Assembly (NCBI GenBank): GCA_013076295.1
Contig: RQOL01000479.1
Location: forward strand, 62,001-126,000
Source of the DNA: Sanderia malayensis
Taxonomy: Eukaryota > Cnidaria > Scyphozoa > Semaeostomeae > Pelagiidae
Length of the DNA: 64,000 nt
Direction: 5' to 3'
Shown: piece after piece, positions 22,675 to 36,000 of the stretch
How the letters are laid out: every line of letters starts with the position of its first letter
How positions within the stretch are numbered: position 1 is the stretch's first letter
Notes under the pieces: generated by a model
What the model was told of the DNA's origin: nothing
The model's database searches: none
What the model saw: only the letters and a program-made list of their open reading frames with translations
Made by a program: the position numbers and the translations under genes

Positions 22675-25600
22675 ATGTGAGCGTGTGGTAGTCCTCTCTT
22701 CTGAAATTCGATGACATATACATGTGCAATAGTGTGTCCCAGAATGTGCTTGTGAAGGACATCTTCCAGTAGTTCTTGTAGCGTCAGTTGAAATACTCGT
22801 GTGACGATGTCAGGTCGGTCATTCGCCTTCTGGTGTGGTAGAATGTTCTCTGAAATCTCCTTCCATTTGGGATTGGCCGTCATGGTTAGGAAGATGTCAG
22901 GCTTGCCGTACTTTCTCACGATAGTCATTGCATCTTGAAAGTTCTGGTACATGTTTCGTTGACTGCCTGAAAAAGATGAGGGAAGTATGACAGCACGACC
23001 GACGTGAATATGAAGGGGTTCGTTGGGATTGTTTGCCCTGGCCATTTGATTTTCGATTTCAGCCCTTCTGTTCAGGTGATCCATCAGGCCTCGATAACCG
23101 TCAGCACGTAATTGCCGTTGATTGTGCAAAATCCAGTTGAGCTTGTTTCCTTCTATTTTGGTGTATGCATCCACCAAATATTGTTGAAAGAGAAGTGTTG
23201 CGCTGTGGATCGTAGACAGTTGATTTCTGACTTGTATTCGGTACGAATAATATTCGGCGATTGTGAGTCCAATACGGTGATTATGATTAGCATTTTGCTG
23301 GCCTTGTCCTTCACGTGTAGGTAGACGTCGAAGGTCCAAGCTGTATCCAGGATCACCCTGAAAGAACAACATTGGATAAGTTAGAGGATCCGCAACAGGA
23401 GCTAATGCATTAATCTTCATAAGATTACCACGCCTTGTTCGAATTTGAAGCTCTCTATCCTCGGGATTAGGAGCACCGCCATTGCGTATAGTGTAGACTG
23501 CTGCAATTTCTCTGGCAGTAGGATTGTCATATCTCCGATCTTGTTCTGGGCGACCGGTAATAATCATCTTGAATGTGGGAAGTGGCTGATCATTGGCAAT
23601 GGCTTGCTGCCTTTGCTCTTCCAGTACTTCTCCCATTGTTTTAAAATGTTGAGCAAACCGATTTACTGCCATCAATTCGTTTTGCAGCAGCACCACCATG
23701 TCTAAGTCTAATTGTTGGTCTCTGGCTGTGTTCTGCCGTTCTTGCAGTGCTTGTTGGGTGTCCATAATATATAATTCTGCATATTTTCGGATCTGTCGGT
23801 TTCAGTTACCCCTGTTGAATTCAAAGAAACATTCTAAATTGTACTTCGTTATATCAACTGTAATTTTCAATGCAGCAAGTGCTTTGTTATGAAAGCATCA
23901 TAAAGCGCCTTGATTTCGATTGGATAACTTTTCATATTCAGGCAAGCATAGAGAGCTTATCCATTGTATGTTGGGTCGGAAAAGAATTGAGTGTTTCTGA
24001 CAACATCCGTTTCATTAAGTGAAGGTATTATATGGAAATATAGCATATTATAAGAGACGTTATATTGACCTGTCATATGGTATGCGTTTCCATGTATGGT
24101 GATGACTGGTGGTCCTGCATTAGCGTGTCTTACAACGTTAGCTGTCCAGGATGCCATCGCCATTAATGAATTGTATCTACGAAAATATTTGAGAAAATGT
24201 TTAGATTCATCAGTAGTTCCAGTGTATAAATGCATCACACTTGCCGGGGGTGGTTGAATGGGATCGAGAGTTATTAATCCTCCCAAGCAACATTTGTGTA
24301 ATGCCTTCTTGAGTTGAGTTCCTCTCTGAAGTATTTCGCTTCACAGTGAATACATATCCTGGTCATTTTCACAAGATGATGAGGCATTGGGGATAATTGA
24401 GGAATTTCAACAATAGGTTGCTTTACTTCCCTTGCTTGTTGTTCGATGGGTTGAGGGACATCATCTTGGTGTTGTGGTGGATTTCGTCTTGCATTTCAAC
24501 TTCTTGTGGTTGTACCGCTATTCATTTCTTCATTGTCATTTTGAACTTTGGCTTGCAATTGCATAGCAGCAGGCAATACTTGTGGATCCTGGAATGAATG
24601 TAATGTAAGTTAATATTAATCAATCATGTGTTTTGAAATGCATAAAACTGAAACTTGTGAAGATATGTCTATTTAAGAGAGCAAAATAGTTTCATGACAT
24701 GGTCCTATGGAGAATGACTGGGTGTATTTTATGCCAATTGTGATGGTAGTCTGTTTTACCTGATCATCATGTGGAATGGGAATGTGTTGCTCCACGTTGA
24801 TTTATCAGGTTGTGCCGGCCTTTCAATTTATTATTTCATATTCAATATGTATTTCGGGTTGCATCTGCATTGGTCGTATCTGTTGATAATGAAAGTTAAA
24901 CGAAATTAGTTATTTTGATTATTAGTTATTAGAAATTTTAATGTCATTACTGTGTGATATGTAAATTTATATAAATATACATGGACAGTTATAAGCATGT
25001 CTCAAATAGGGAAATTGGATGAGGCATTTAAGTTATGGAAAATGGAGTTGCCTAACTGTAGTTAGCTGTGTTAATAATTTTATTTTACCTCATTGTGATT
25101 TGAGCTTGATTTACATTAAGCATCTCCACATCTGCCGTTTGTATTGCTGCTGGACCTTCATGATTACGATTCAGAAGGTGTTGCAACTGCATAACCATCC
25201 GCGGTACCTGCAGATGGAAAAATGTTGAGAATTTGGTTAATATAATAACTGGTTTGGTTTTGATTGTTGTTAATTTTAAAATAGTTGTATACTATATAGT
25301 TATTTATTTTTGAAAAAAATTAGCAGAAATTATTCAGTTGTGTACCTGAAATTGAGGGCCAGTGCTGCAGGATATTGTAAGCCATTGTTTATTGGTTGTG
25401 GAAGTGCTATAAGTCCGTAGTGGGGAAGCATCGCAGGTAGTTGCCGTGCACATACAATGCCTGCATCTGTGGATGATGAACTGGCAGTGGTTGATATTCT
25501 GGGCTGGTTGCTGAGGTATTCTTTGCTGCAACTGGTGAAGATCATTCACTGCCTCCCTGTATCGTATTATCAGTGGTAAATCAACTGGATGAGGCTGTTA

Positions 25601-25685
25601 GGTTATTCGCACACTTCTGTGATTTGCTTTCCTAATTTATCCCAGCGCCTAATGCCGGTGATGTTTTTCTGGCTTTTTTTGGCAT
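22675..25685 (-). pseudogene. Helitron Rep N-terminal half, copy B
   Basis: A diverged copy of the A-type gene. Exon 1 (25346-25685), exon 4 (24070-24588) and exon 5 (from 23811) align with copy A. The longest open part (22675-23765) encodes the Helitron-like N domain, LTMTANPKW and VYVIEFQKRGLPHAHM. It stops right after the HUH motif, where it joins the 5' module of U1. The tyrosine motif and helicase are absent. Where copy A is frameshifted near 14715, copy B is open, so B helps define the ancestral frame. Confidence 0.85.
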
Positions 25686-26532
25686 TTTGCAAGAGGTGAT
25701 ATAAAAAAAAGAAAAAAATGTGTGTTAATGCAACCCGAATTTAAGTGAAAATGTTAAAACTTGAAATAAGAGTGATTTTTGCCGAGAACTGGATGGGGTT
25801 TGTTTTTTTGTTGAGCTGCAAGATAAAATAAATAATTTAAAACAAAATTGTAAGAAATGTCTGGAATTACTCTTGAATGTTGAATTAAATTATTGGTTAT
25901 TTTAAAGTTTGCAAGTAAAAATATTGGAGCACTTTATCTTGTCACCTACATCAATCCTTTATATTGTGCTCTTTAACAACTAAAAGGAAGACAGTGTGAT
26001 AAAATATTAAGTGGAAAGGCTAATCATCCATTCATGTTGAGAAAGAAAATGCATAATCCACATTTTGATGTGTTTGTACAGGCTAGATTTTATTTGCATT
26101 GTGCAGTAAGTTTGCTTTCTATTGATAAGAAATTGTTGCAATTGTTATTGCCACTTTAAATATAGTACGAAGGTTCAGATTTGGGATAGAGTGTAAATGA
26201 TAGGGTGAGCATTTAAACATTAATTGAAATAGGCTTTGTATAGGAACAATTGTTGTCACACTCACGAAATATTGAGAGGAATCAACTTTTTTGAAACTCC
26301 GTTTTTGCAAAAGAAGAAAGATGTTTTGGATGAATTGATTATCTTGCAAACAGAAAGTTGTCATTAATGTTTAAATGTTTAACATCATTGTCAACTTGTA
26401 TATTATTGTGTGATTGAGTTGAGTGAAAAATAAGAATAAAATGTCATGCTGAAGTGAAGGAGTGAAATACTTAGTTTATAAAAAAACTTTACTTTACTTT
26501 ACTTACTAACTGGCTGGACATTAACGGAGAAG

Positions 26533-26601
26533 CCAGATGACAGAAACGCTAAAAACCAGATGACAGAAACGCTGAAAAGGACAGTGCATTGCGATGCAAT
26601 G
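26533..26601. repeat. Paired 23-bp repeats plus hairpin (copy B)
   Basis: Repeats at 26533 and 26556 and the inverted repeat CATTGC-GAT-GCAATG at 26587-26601. The spacing is the same as in copy A, although flanking sequence has changed. Confidence 0.6.
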
Positions 26602-27486
26602 AAAGACAACGTTGCTTTAAAGAAGACGCTGTCCGTATAAATAAGGATTGTTTAGAAAAGGTAAATTTCAACATTCAACTTACCAATAATAAAGTAAAAC
26701 AATCTTTCTAACAATGCTTTTCTCAAATATATAGATATTATAATTATCTGCCAATTTCTAACAACGTTAGATATTGAACAAAAATTTTACATTGCTATAG
26801 CAAGAAGTGAAGAGCAATTGCTATTTTTAATTCGTGCCAATTTGAAAGTTTTTGTGGCCTCTATTCGCGGCGTGCCTCGTTGTTGTTATTATTATTCTCA
26901 TGATGATCCATTCGATTCGACAGAAAGCAGTTGTGAATTGAACACAACAACACAAGAGCATTACTTGGCACCGAAGAGAAGAACGACATTGTTGTTCGTT
27001 AATGATGGGAGAAGTGTGGTGTGGAGGGCCGGACACATGGAGAATGAAGTACATTGATTTTTGGTCAGCTGTTATATCTTGAGAAATATTGCTTTTTGGT
27101 AAAAATACGAATAATAAGATTAGGCCATGGAAGGTTGAGCAAAGGTAAGAAGGTAATACGTTATTTGACTGGGTGAATACTGAATACATGGGGTGGAGGT
27201 AATTAATGATTTGCAGTTACAATAAATTACTTACATTTATAGACTTCAAGGCCACATGAAAAGAACTGAGATGAGCCAATATGCTATAAAGTATATTAAT
27301 GATTTCTTCTTGACATAAAGTGAATGTTTGTGGTCATTCCTTGTGAACATTATTATAGCCAGGTGAGTTCATTTTAATATTGTTATTTGAAGATCATTTG
27401 TTCAAAAAGAAGGACAGGGTCTGTTTTGCAGTGATCTTTTTTGAAGAATTACAAAAGTTAGAAATTAGAAGCATTACATATTAACA

Positions 27487-27715
27487 TTAACATACTTACT
27501 ATAATACTATACATAAATATATACATCAATACATACCCTATATACTATATATAAGTACTATACATAATATACATACCTTACATACATACCTACATACATA
27601 CATACATACATACATACCCTATATACATACATACATACATACATACATACATACATACCCTACATACATACATACATACATACATACATACATACATACA
27701 TACATACATACATAC
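27487..27715. repeat. CATA array at the Helitron B 5' side
   Basis: An AT-rich lead-in followed by a CATA array with a few CCCTACATA units. Confidence 0.9.
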
Positions 27716-27820
27716 ATGAGCCGGGTTCGGTCGCTTTGCTCCCCCCCAGAGCCCGTCAAGTAAACAAAGCATAATCTGGTTGCCGCGCTGCGCCGCTGCA
27801 TTCGCTACCGCTCATGCCCA
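27716..27820 (-). repeat. Internal module, GAGCCGGGTTCGG subtype
   Basis: A 3'-module relative set between two arrays, with no CTAG. It begins GAGCCGGGTTCGGTCGC directly after CATA repeats. The same subtype lies at 40026, 42856 and 43010. Confidence 0.8.
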
Positions 27821-28257
27821 TACATACATACATACATACATACATACATACCCTACAATACATACCCTACATAACATACCCTACAATACATACCCTACAA
27901 TACATACCCTACAATACATACCCTACAATACATACCCTACAATACATACCCTACAATACATACCCTACAATACATACCCTACAATACATACCCTACAATA
28001 CATACCCTACAATACATACCCTACAACACATACCCTACAATACATACCCTACAATACATACCCTCAATACATACCCTACAATAAATACCCTACAATACAT
28101 ACCCTACATAACATACCCTACATTACATACCCTACAATACATACCCTACAATACATACCCTACATACATACCCGACAATACATACCCTGCAATACACACC
28201 CTACATAACATACCCTACAATACATACCCTACAATACATACCCTATAATACATACAA
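27821..28257. repeat. CCCTACAATACATA satellite array
   Basis: A short CATA run, then regular 14-bp units up to TACAA, where element R3' starts with TCTACC. Confidence 0.95.
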
Positions 28258-30553
28258 TCTACCTTATATAATATTCTGAGCGGTGACGGAAACGCCCGTC
28301 AAAGCCCACCCGGCCGGGGTGTTGTCGTCCCTCTAGCAATTTCGTGCTTTTCCTGTTCTTTTCGAAACCACCTCGATTCGTTCCCCTTCCAGTGGACTAG
28401 CCAAGAAATTATTTCTTTTTGCCAAATTCGTTTTCGTTTTTCAGATTTTTACACCTTTCTACCTCGAAAATCCTTCCGCCCTTTGTTTTGCTTTGATGTC
28501 GCTTGTGTCCTCTGTCAGATGCTGCAGTGCCCGCTGCTCTCCTCTGCATGTCCCCATGTCCCCAGCTTCCTCGCGTACGAAAGCATTCATATCGAACAAA
28601 ACCTGTTGTGCCTTGCGACCCCCTGGCGAAATGCATTTGAAATGACGTCGTGATTCTGGAAAGATCCATGGTCCGTTGTTTACCGTTTTCGAAACAATGA
28701 ATCCTGTTGCGTTTCACACTAATCCGACAGCACCTTTTGTTACTGTGACCCTTGGATTGACGAGGAAGTTGCTTCCTCCTTGAGCGAGCTTGCAGTGGAT
28801 CTCCTCAATTTTCGAATTTGGGACGGGACAAACCGAATGAATTGATTTCGTTTTGTGGGCTGCGTTTTATTTTTGCTGCCGTTTTACTCGAGATTTCCAA
28901 CTAAAAGCTTCTCAGGATTTAACTGGTAAGGGGCTAAGTTGTTTCTATTTGCCTTCACTAAACTCCTCTGTATCATTCTTATTTTCCTTTCGATTTATTC
29001 TTATCCTTTATTTATAGAAATTTTTAGGGCCCTGAAATTCTAAATTAATTCATTGCTTTACAAATCTTTTCTATACTATATCGAATACTAAAACGCTGAA
29101 TGATCAATTTCTGCTTTTATAATAACAGGTCTGGATGCAACGATCTAAATAATGAATTTCAGAAACGGCAACATTTTTTGTGATTTCACTGAAACGAAGC
29201 CATTCAAAACACATGCAGTTGTCTAAAAGCTATTCTGCCTTTCCTTGCAAATCAACTGGAAATTTACTTGAAACTTGCTCTTCCAAACTGTTTCCGAAAG
29301 AACTTCACTGATTTGGATGTGAAACTCTAACTGGCCAGACTCGAAACAGCTATTTTCATATTGCATTGAAGCAGGCCGTGCCGAGAAGCATGCAAATCCC
29401 CCGAAACGCTTTCTCCTTGGCATCCACGGAATTACTGTTCACGACTGGCCAGAAGGCAAAGTAATGGATTTCAAGCACGTCATTTTCGTTCTGCATAACA
29501 TAAACGTGTGCTCAAGCTGGAAACAATTGCTTCCACTCCACATGGATTCTAAACTGGAAACGTGCCCACCACTGAGCTGCAATTCAAAACTCCAAAGTTG
29601 TGCATTTGGTCTGTGAAGTATGTGAGTGAATCAATTAAAAATTTTCATGATCTGCTGTATTTAAAACCATTTTATATATCATGAATTTCTCACTGCATGT
29701 TTAGATCCATCTAACTTTGGGACCCCTTTAAAATTTTCACAATGCGCTTTTTATTGCCTTAATTCAATTCGTGTAGTGGTAAATATGTTTTTACGCATTT
29801 AATTCTATATTGTTATTTTTGTATATTCTCTAATCAAAATTTCGAATTAAATGGATCCAATTATGTTTTCTAATATACTATTCAATGGCAACGCTTCTCT
29901 CCGTTTCGTTTAAATCGAGACGTTTCTGGCACGCTCACAATGCACGAACATTTGCATCGCTGAAAAAATAGACCTGGAACAACCTTGCAATGGAATCAGA
30001 CCTCGGGCTTCCATGGGGGAAAGGATGCAAACATGAGGATCAGAATCATTTCAAATTAAATCATGGGAGAAAACATGGACCTAGAACAACCTTGGAATGG
30101 AAGCTGGGATCGGGGATTCCATGGGCTTTGCTATGGGGAATGGATGCAACGTTGAAGATTTGAATGATTTCAAATTAAATCATCACAGAAAACATAGACT
30201 TGGAACTACCTTGGAATGGAAATCAAAACTCAGGGATTCCATGCATCATGTGATCGAGGAATGGTTGCAACTATGAGGCCTTCAAAGATTTCAATTTAAA
30301 TCATCATGGACCTGGAACAACCATAGAATGGAAATCGGGACTTGGGGCCTTCATGAACCATGTGGTCGGGGAATGCTGGAAACTATACATTTATATTCAC
30401 ATTACGTGTCCCGCGAAAATCCCACTTTACCAAAATTTCATTGCCCCTCTTTACTACCCATTACTTCGCGTGTCCGACAAAGAATGATCTTACCAAAACT
30501 CAATCAACTTTCCTTACAACCCATTGCTTAACGTGTCCGCCGCTGCAGGATAG
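28258..30553 (+). mobile_element. Non-autonomous Helitron-like element R3'
   Basis: Copy 2 of the R3 repeat. Its 5' end TCTACCTTATATAATA lies inside a satellite array after an A. Its 3' end CTGCAGGATAG is followed directly by TCTC of element S+. It contains the R3 minisatellite and no recognisable gene. The ends resemble each other in inverted orientation (CTGAGCGG..CGGAAACG and CTGCAGCGG.CGGACACG), so a terminal-inverted-repeat element cannot be excluded. Confidence 0.55.
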
Positions 30554-32002
30554 TCTCTTATATAATAAGATTGTTCCACACGTGACCCGGAGGGACCAAA
30601 CAATGGGCCATTGTCTCCGGAACAATCGAAGTTCGAAAAACAATGGGATCAAAGGAATTTGGTTGAGAACCAAAGGCTTTTTTGGGTGGTCAATAAGGGT
30701 GCAAATCAGTATAGAAATGATCGCTGCGTTGTGCTGATGACAGTGTACTATTCCCGCTAATTTCTAACCCCAGCGGTTCCGGAGTTATGCCCCATTTTGT
30801 GCTCCGACTTTCTAGAAAGTTCCCCGGATGGAGTTAATGAGATGCAAAACGAGCAGGGAGAAACAGGTGTCTTGGTAGTTGAACGGGCGGCAAGTTGCTC
30901 GGGTTTAAACATGAATACGTGCCGGAAATCAATTGCAAAGACGTGTCAATTGTTGTGAAGACCTGTGGAGACAATTGGTGAACAATTATTTCAAGTATTT
31001 CCTTTATTCAATTGTTTTTGGCTTTAAATAGCACGAGTTTTGTTTTGTTTCAACTCACTTTTTTCTTTCGGCTCGAGGGCCTAACCAAAACACGAAGACA
31101 ATTTTGATTTTCTCGGGTCGTTCTGGGCCGATTTTGTCCATTTAAACTTTCGATAACTGTTTATTTACATGATAACTAAAGTTATATGGCTTTGTTTTTT
31201 TTGTTTTGTTGATTTTCCTCTGTTTTTGGACAGTTTTAGCCGAGTTTGGATTTTGCTGGAAAACACAAAATTTTCAAGCAACACGCGTGTCTTTTGCATT
31301 TGCGAAAATTAAATTTTAAGCTGCCAAAACTTTGTTTTTTTTCTCCCAAATACTTTCGATTATTGTTCGCCAATCTATTAGCTTCATGTTGATATTCTCG
31401 TGGGGTGTGTAGGAACAAAATTGGGGCACGCTAATTTAATTTCAAAGTTGGTGACTCATGTTTTCAATGCTATTTTTTACACGGGTTTGATTTCACGGCT
31501 ATTTTTGATGAAGAAATCATGCCTTGGACTTCAAAAATATACAACTAAAATTGCGAAAAGCATTTCAAATGCATCCAATTACTTTCGATACTTATTCGCC
31601 AAGGTATCAGCTTCATGTTGGTGTAATTTGAGTTAAAATGGACAAAGTTTGACCAAGTTAGGGGATTGTTTGTGTTTTTAAAGTTGGCTGATGAATAAAT
31701 CTTTTTCACGGCTTTTGTCTTGGGCTCCACTAAATACTCGCTTAAAATTCAAAACAAAACTGTTAAGAAATGTGAAAATTTTTATCGGATTCGCTGTTTT
31801 CTTAGCTACAGTTTGATATAATTTTTATTACAGATTGAGTTTAAATTTTCCAGGATTGATTAAATTTTGGAAGGCAACTTTTTTTTTCAAACTTCTCACT
31901 GAAATTATCAACTTTCAGAAACAGTTTTGAGGGGGGCAGCCTGGGCGCTGGGGTGGTCGTTTGCCAGGAGGGATTCAACCTCCCACCTTTAAGTGTTTTA
32001 GA

Positions 32003-32925
32003 AGAGGCATAGTATGTATGTATGTATTGTAGGGCATGTATTGTAGGGTATGGATTATAGGGTATGTATTGTAGGGTATATATTGTAGGGTATGTATGTA
32101 GGGTATGTATGTAGGGTATGTATTGTAGGGTATGTATTGTGGGGTATGTATGTAGGGTATGTATTGTAGGGTATGTATTGTATGGTATGTATTGTAGGGC
32201 ATGTATTGTAGGGTATGTATTGTAGGGTATTTATTGTAGGGTATATATTGTAGGGTATGTATTGTAGGGTATGTGTTGTAGGGTATGTATTGTAGGGTAT
32301 GTATTGTGGGGTATGTGTTGTAGGGTATGTATTGTAGGGTATAGTTATCTAGGGTATGTATTGTAGGGTAATGTATTGTAGGGTATGTATTGTAGGGTAT
32401 GTATTGTAGGTTATGTATTGTAGGGTATGTATTTAGGGTATGTATTGTAGGGTATGTGATGTAGGGTAAGTATGTAGGTATAGTATGTAGGTATAGTAGG
32501 TATAGTATGATGTTATAGTAGGCATAATATGTTGGTATAGTATGTTGTATAGTATGTGGGTATAGTAGGTATAGTATGTTTGCATGGTATGTAGAATAGT
32601 ATGTAGGCATAGTAGGCATAGTTTGATTTTATAGTAGGTATGGTATGTTGGTATAGTATGTAGGTATAGTATGTTGGTATGGTATTGTAGTATAGTAGGT
32701 AGGTATAGTAGGTATAGTATGTTGGTATGGTATGTGGTATAGTATGTAGGTATAGTAGGTATACTATGTTGGTATGGTATGTAGTATAGTATGTAGGTAT
32801 AGTATGTAGGTATAGTAGGTATGGTATGTTGGTTTGGTATGTAGTAAAGTAGGTATAGTATGTTGGTGTAGTATGTATGTATGTATGTATGTATGTATGT
32901 ATGTATGTATGTATGTTTGTATGTA
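32003..32925. repeat. TATGTATTGTAGGG satellite array in S+
   Basis: The complement of the CCCTACAATACATA array. The first half is regular 14-mers. The second half degenerates to TATAGTATGTAGG and TATGTTGG variants and ends in pure TATG before the 3' module. Confidence 0.95.
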
Positions 32926-33033
32926 TGGGCATGAGCGGGAGCGAATGCAGCGCGCGAAGCATGCCAACCACATTAAACTTTTGTTGCTTGAGGGGCTCCG
33001 GGGAGGGAGCGTAGCGACCGGGCCCCCGGCTAG
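32926..33033 (+). repeat. Helitron 3' terminal module of S+
   Basis: Ends CCGGGG...CCCCGG then CTAG, followed by T. An upstream stem region (GCGCGCGAAGCATGCC) is partly broken. Confidence 0.85.
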
Positions 33034-36000
33034 TCTCTACTTAATAATTTTGGAGCGGCAAGGAAGCGCCCCGTCAAAGGCCACCAACCGATTGACTTTG
33101 TTGTCACTACTTCGAAAGTTCCTCTTGCCTGTTTTTTCGAAAACCACTCGCAATTGTTCCCACTCACGTCTATGTTACTAATATGTATTTTGTTTCTCGA
33201 AATTCGTTGTCGTTTATCAGATCTTTTCATTTTTCTCCCTCGAAAATCCTTCGACCCGTTGTTTTTTATTGAAGTCTGCTTTGTGCACTCTGTCAGATCC
33301 TGCAGTGCCGAGGTTTTTGTTTTGCCTGCGAGGGGGAGTTGTCCCGAGCTTTGATGCGTACTGAAGCATTGAGTGGAACAATACCTGTTGTGCCATAAGA
33401 CCCCCGTGGCTAAATGCATTTGAAATGACGTCGTGCTTCTGGAAAGATCCATCGTGCGTTGTTTACCGTTTTCAAACAATGAATCCCTGTTGCGTTTGAC
33501 ACTTATCTGAAGGCGTCTTTTGTTACTCCGACCTTTGATTGACGAAGAAGTTGCTTCCTTCCTTCGAAATGCGCTATGCTTTGCAATTTTGTTGTGTTCT
33601 AAAACCAGTAGTGGAATTTCTATTACTCTTATTATATTCGACACAACATTTATTACTGCAACGAACATTGACTTATTGCCGTTTCTTCAAGAGCTTTCTT
33701 CGAAGAATTGCTACTGTTTCGCCCTAAAGTCTGGTAAGTGCGTTTCCCTTCTACACTGTGGTTCCTTAACTTGCTCAAAACATTGCAATATTGTGTAATT
33801 GCGATTTCGGAATCGAGTGTGCAATTTTTCACCACTGTGCCATCCTGTCCTACCACAGTTTTATTGCTCAGAGTGCTTCTTTCCGTTCCACTTTGACTTG
33901 GACTGGAGTTCCGAAAAGTTATTCCTTTAGGTACGCGCGTTATTGTGTTAAGACCAGTACTGTAATTAGTATTTCTGCAATTCGGCACGAGAAATTAATT
34001 TATTACCCAAAGAGTATTTCCATCATTGTCGTTCTTTCAGACTTTCATTACGAACGTTCTCGCCCATTCGCCGTAAACGCATGCTGAGTAAGTTTCAAAC
34101 AACCTTCTCATTCTTTACTGAGTAAATTGTTCCATTAATTTCTTTGCTTTCCCTCATTTCCACGTCTTACTGCCTACGTAATTTTCTACTTTTCGCAGAT
34201 ACACTGTCCACCACTGGCTTTTGTATATACACATTTATATCATTCCTTTCATTTACTATATTTTTACTATATTTTTGAACGTATTTAATGTGTATAATTA
34301 ATGTGTATAATTTTATCCTATTTTTACATATCCCTTTTCTCTTTTATCGCCCCAAAAAATGCCACGACATGCACGCAAGAACATCACAGGCCAACGACGA
34401 AGGCAGGTGAGCAGGGCCTATGAAAAGGCCCACCGTCAACAACAAGCTCGAGTCGTTGCAACACCTCCCACAGAACAACAAATCGCTCTTCCACTCCACA
34501 AGATGCTGCAATTGCAGTTACAGCAGCAACAGCCTCAGCAACAAGCAATTCCAACATTGCAACCGCAACAAGGCACTCAATTTTGGCCTGCACCTTACCC
34601 AGCAGGGGCGAAGGATTGAAATGGCGATGGCACCTCTGCTACAGCAACCAGGACAACACATGCATACATTTCAGTTCCCACCTGAATGGCAGCACCACTT
34701 ACAGCAGATTCATCCCTTGCAATTCCAGCAACACCTACAACAAATGCAGCCTGTGCAATTCATCCCGCAATTCCAGCACCAACCACCACAGATGCTGCCC
34801 GTGCAATTGAGGCCCCAGTTGCCACAACTGCAACAGAGGGCAGTACAACCAGCAGCAGAGGAACAGCCACCAGCACCGGCCGTTCCACAACTGCCAGCAC
34901 AACCAGATCAGCCTGCAAATCACCCAGCAGAGAACATTGATCTACACCACATGGCACCAATGAACAACACCTGTCCCCATTGTGGTGCAAAGTATTTCAG
35001 AGAGAGCTGAATACCAGAAACAAGTACACAAAGTGCTGTCGCGATGGAGCTGTCACACTACCGCAAATACAGCCTCCACGTGCAACAATGATGTCTCTCT
35101 TCCTCGGTGATACACAAGAAACACAAAAAGAGTCAAGAGATTTTCTTTCCAAATTCCGCCAATACAATGCCACCATGGCAATGGCATCCTGGACAGCAAA
35201 CATTCCGCAATTTCCAGGCAGGGGGCCACCCGTGATAACAATACACGGCAGTGCATATCACAGAACAGGTACTTTCACATTCTATTCCTACTCTATTCAC
35301 CAACAATTGTCTTCTTACATGCCACGATATTTCCTTTCCAATTTTTCATTACTTCCTCAAGACTTTTTATTAACCACCCAGCTTTTCTCTTTAGCCCACC
35401 TTCGCCCCTTACAAGGAGAGCAACCCAAATATGCTGTGCTGTACATCTTGGACACAGCTCAAGCACTTCAACACAGAACGAACAATCCTACTAACAAGGA
35501 TCTGAACAAAGACACAATCAAGAAGCTCCAAGACGAACTTCTTGCAGTCAACCCGTATGCTCAAGAATACAAGAACATCGGTGACATACTGCAACAACAA
35601 CAGCAAGAGGCAACCGCAGCAAACGAGCCTGTTCCCACATTCGACATGGTCATCGCATAGACGTGATGGCTACTTGATTGACATCAAAGCAACCAATCCG
35701 GCAGCCGACCCGCTCACCTATCCACTGCTGTTTCCCTTCGGTGAACACGGTTGGGGCACAGCAATCGCAAGATTGCCGTCAGCACCCACACAAATCCCGC
35801 TGACCGAGCCAAACGGCGCCACACCAGAGTCACAGCCAGCCAATTCTACACATACAGAATCCAAGTAAGAGAACATTTCTCAGCCCTTCACCTTTCAAGA
35901 CTACTGTTTCAACAGTACTTGGTTGATGCATTCATCAAGGTAGAAGGCAGCGATCTCACTTACATCAGATCCCATCAGAAAGATCTCAGAACCGAGTCAT

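Larger units (their letters stand above)
22675..27486 (-). mobile_element. Helitron B fragment
   Basis: The 5' part of an A-type Helitron: half of rep, introns, and the upstream region up to the array. The pentanucleotide CTTTA run, the 23-bp repeats and the hairpin are kept. It is more diverged from A than U4 is, so it is an older copy. Confidence 0.8.
30554..33033 (+). mobile_element. Element S+ (non-autonomous Helitron, plus strand)
   Basis: A 2.48 kb element in the opposite orientation to U2-U6. It has a 5' TCTCTTATATAATA terminus, 5' module M3 (30554-32002), a reverse-complement satellite array (32003-32925), a 3' module, and CTAG at 33030-33033. It abuts R3' on its left and Helitron D on its right without spacer. 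Confidence 0.8.

Noticed and set aside
28264..30567. TTATATAATA on both sides of R3' as a 10-bp target-site duplication
   Set aside because: The same string is part of the 5' ends of several elements (39802-39812, 59492-59502), so the right-hand copy belongs to S+. The TC/CTAG model explains it better.
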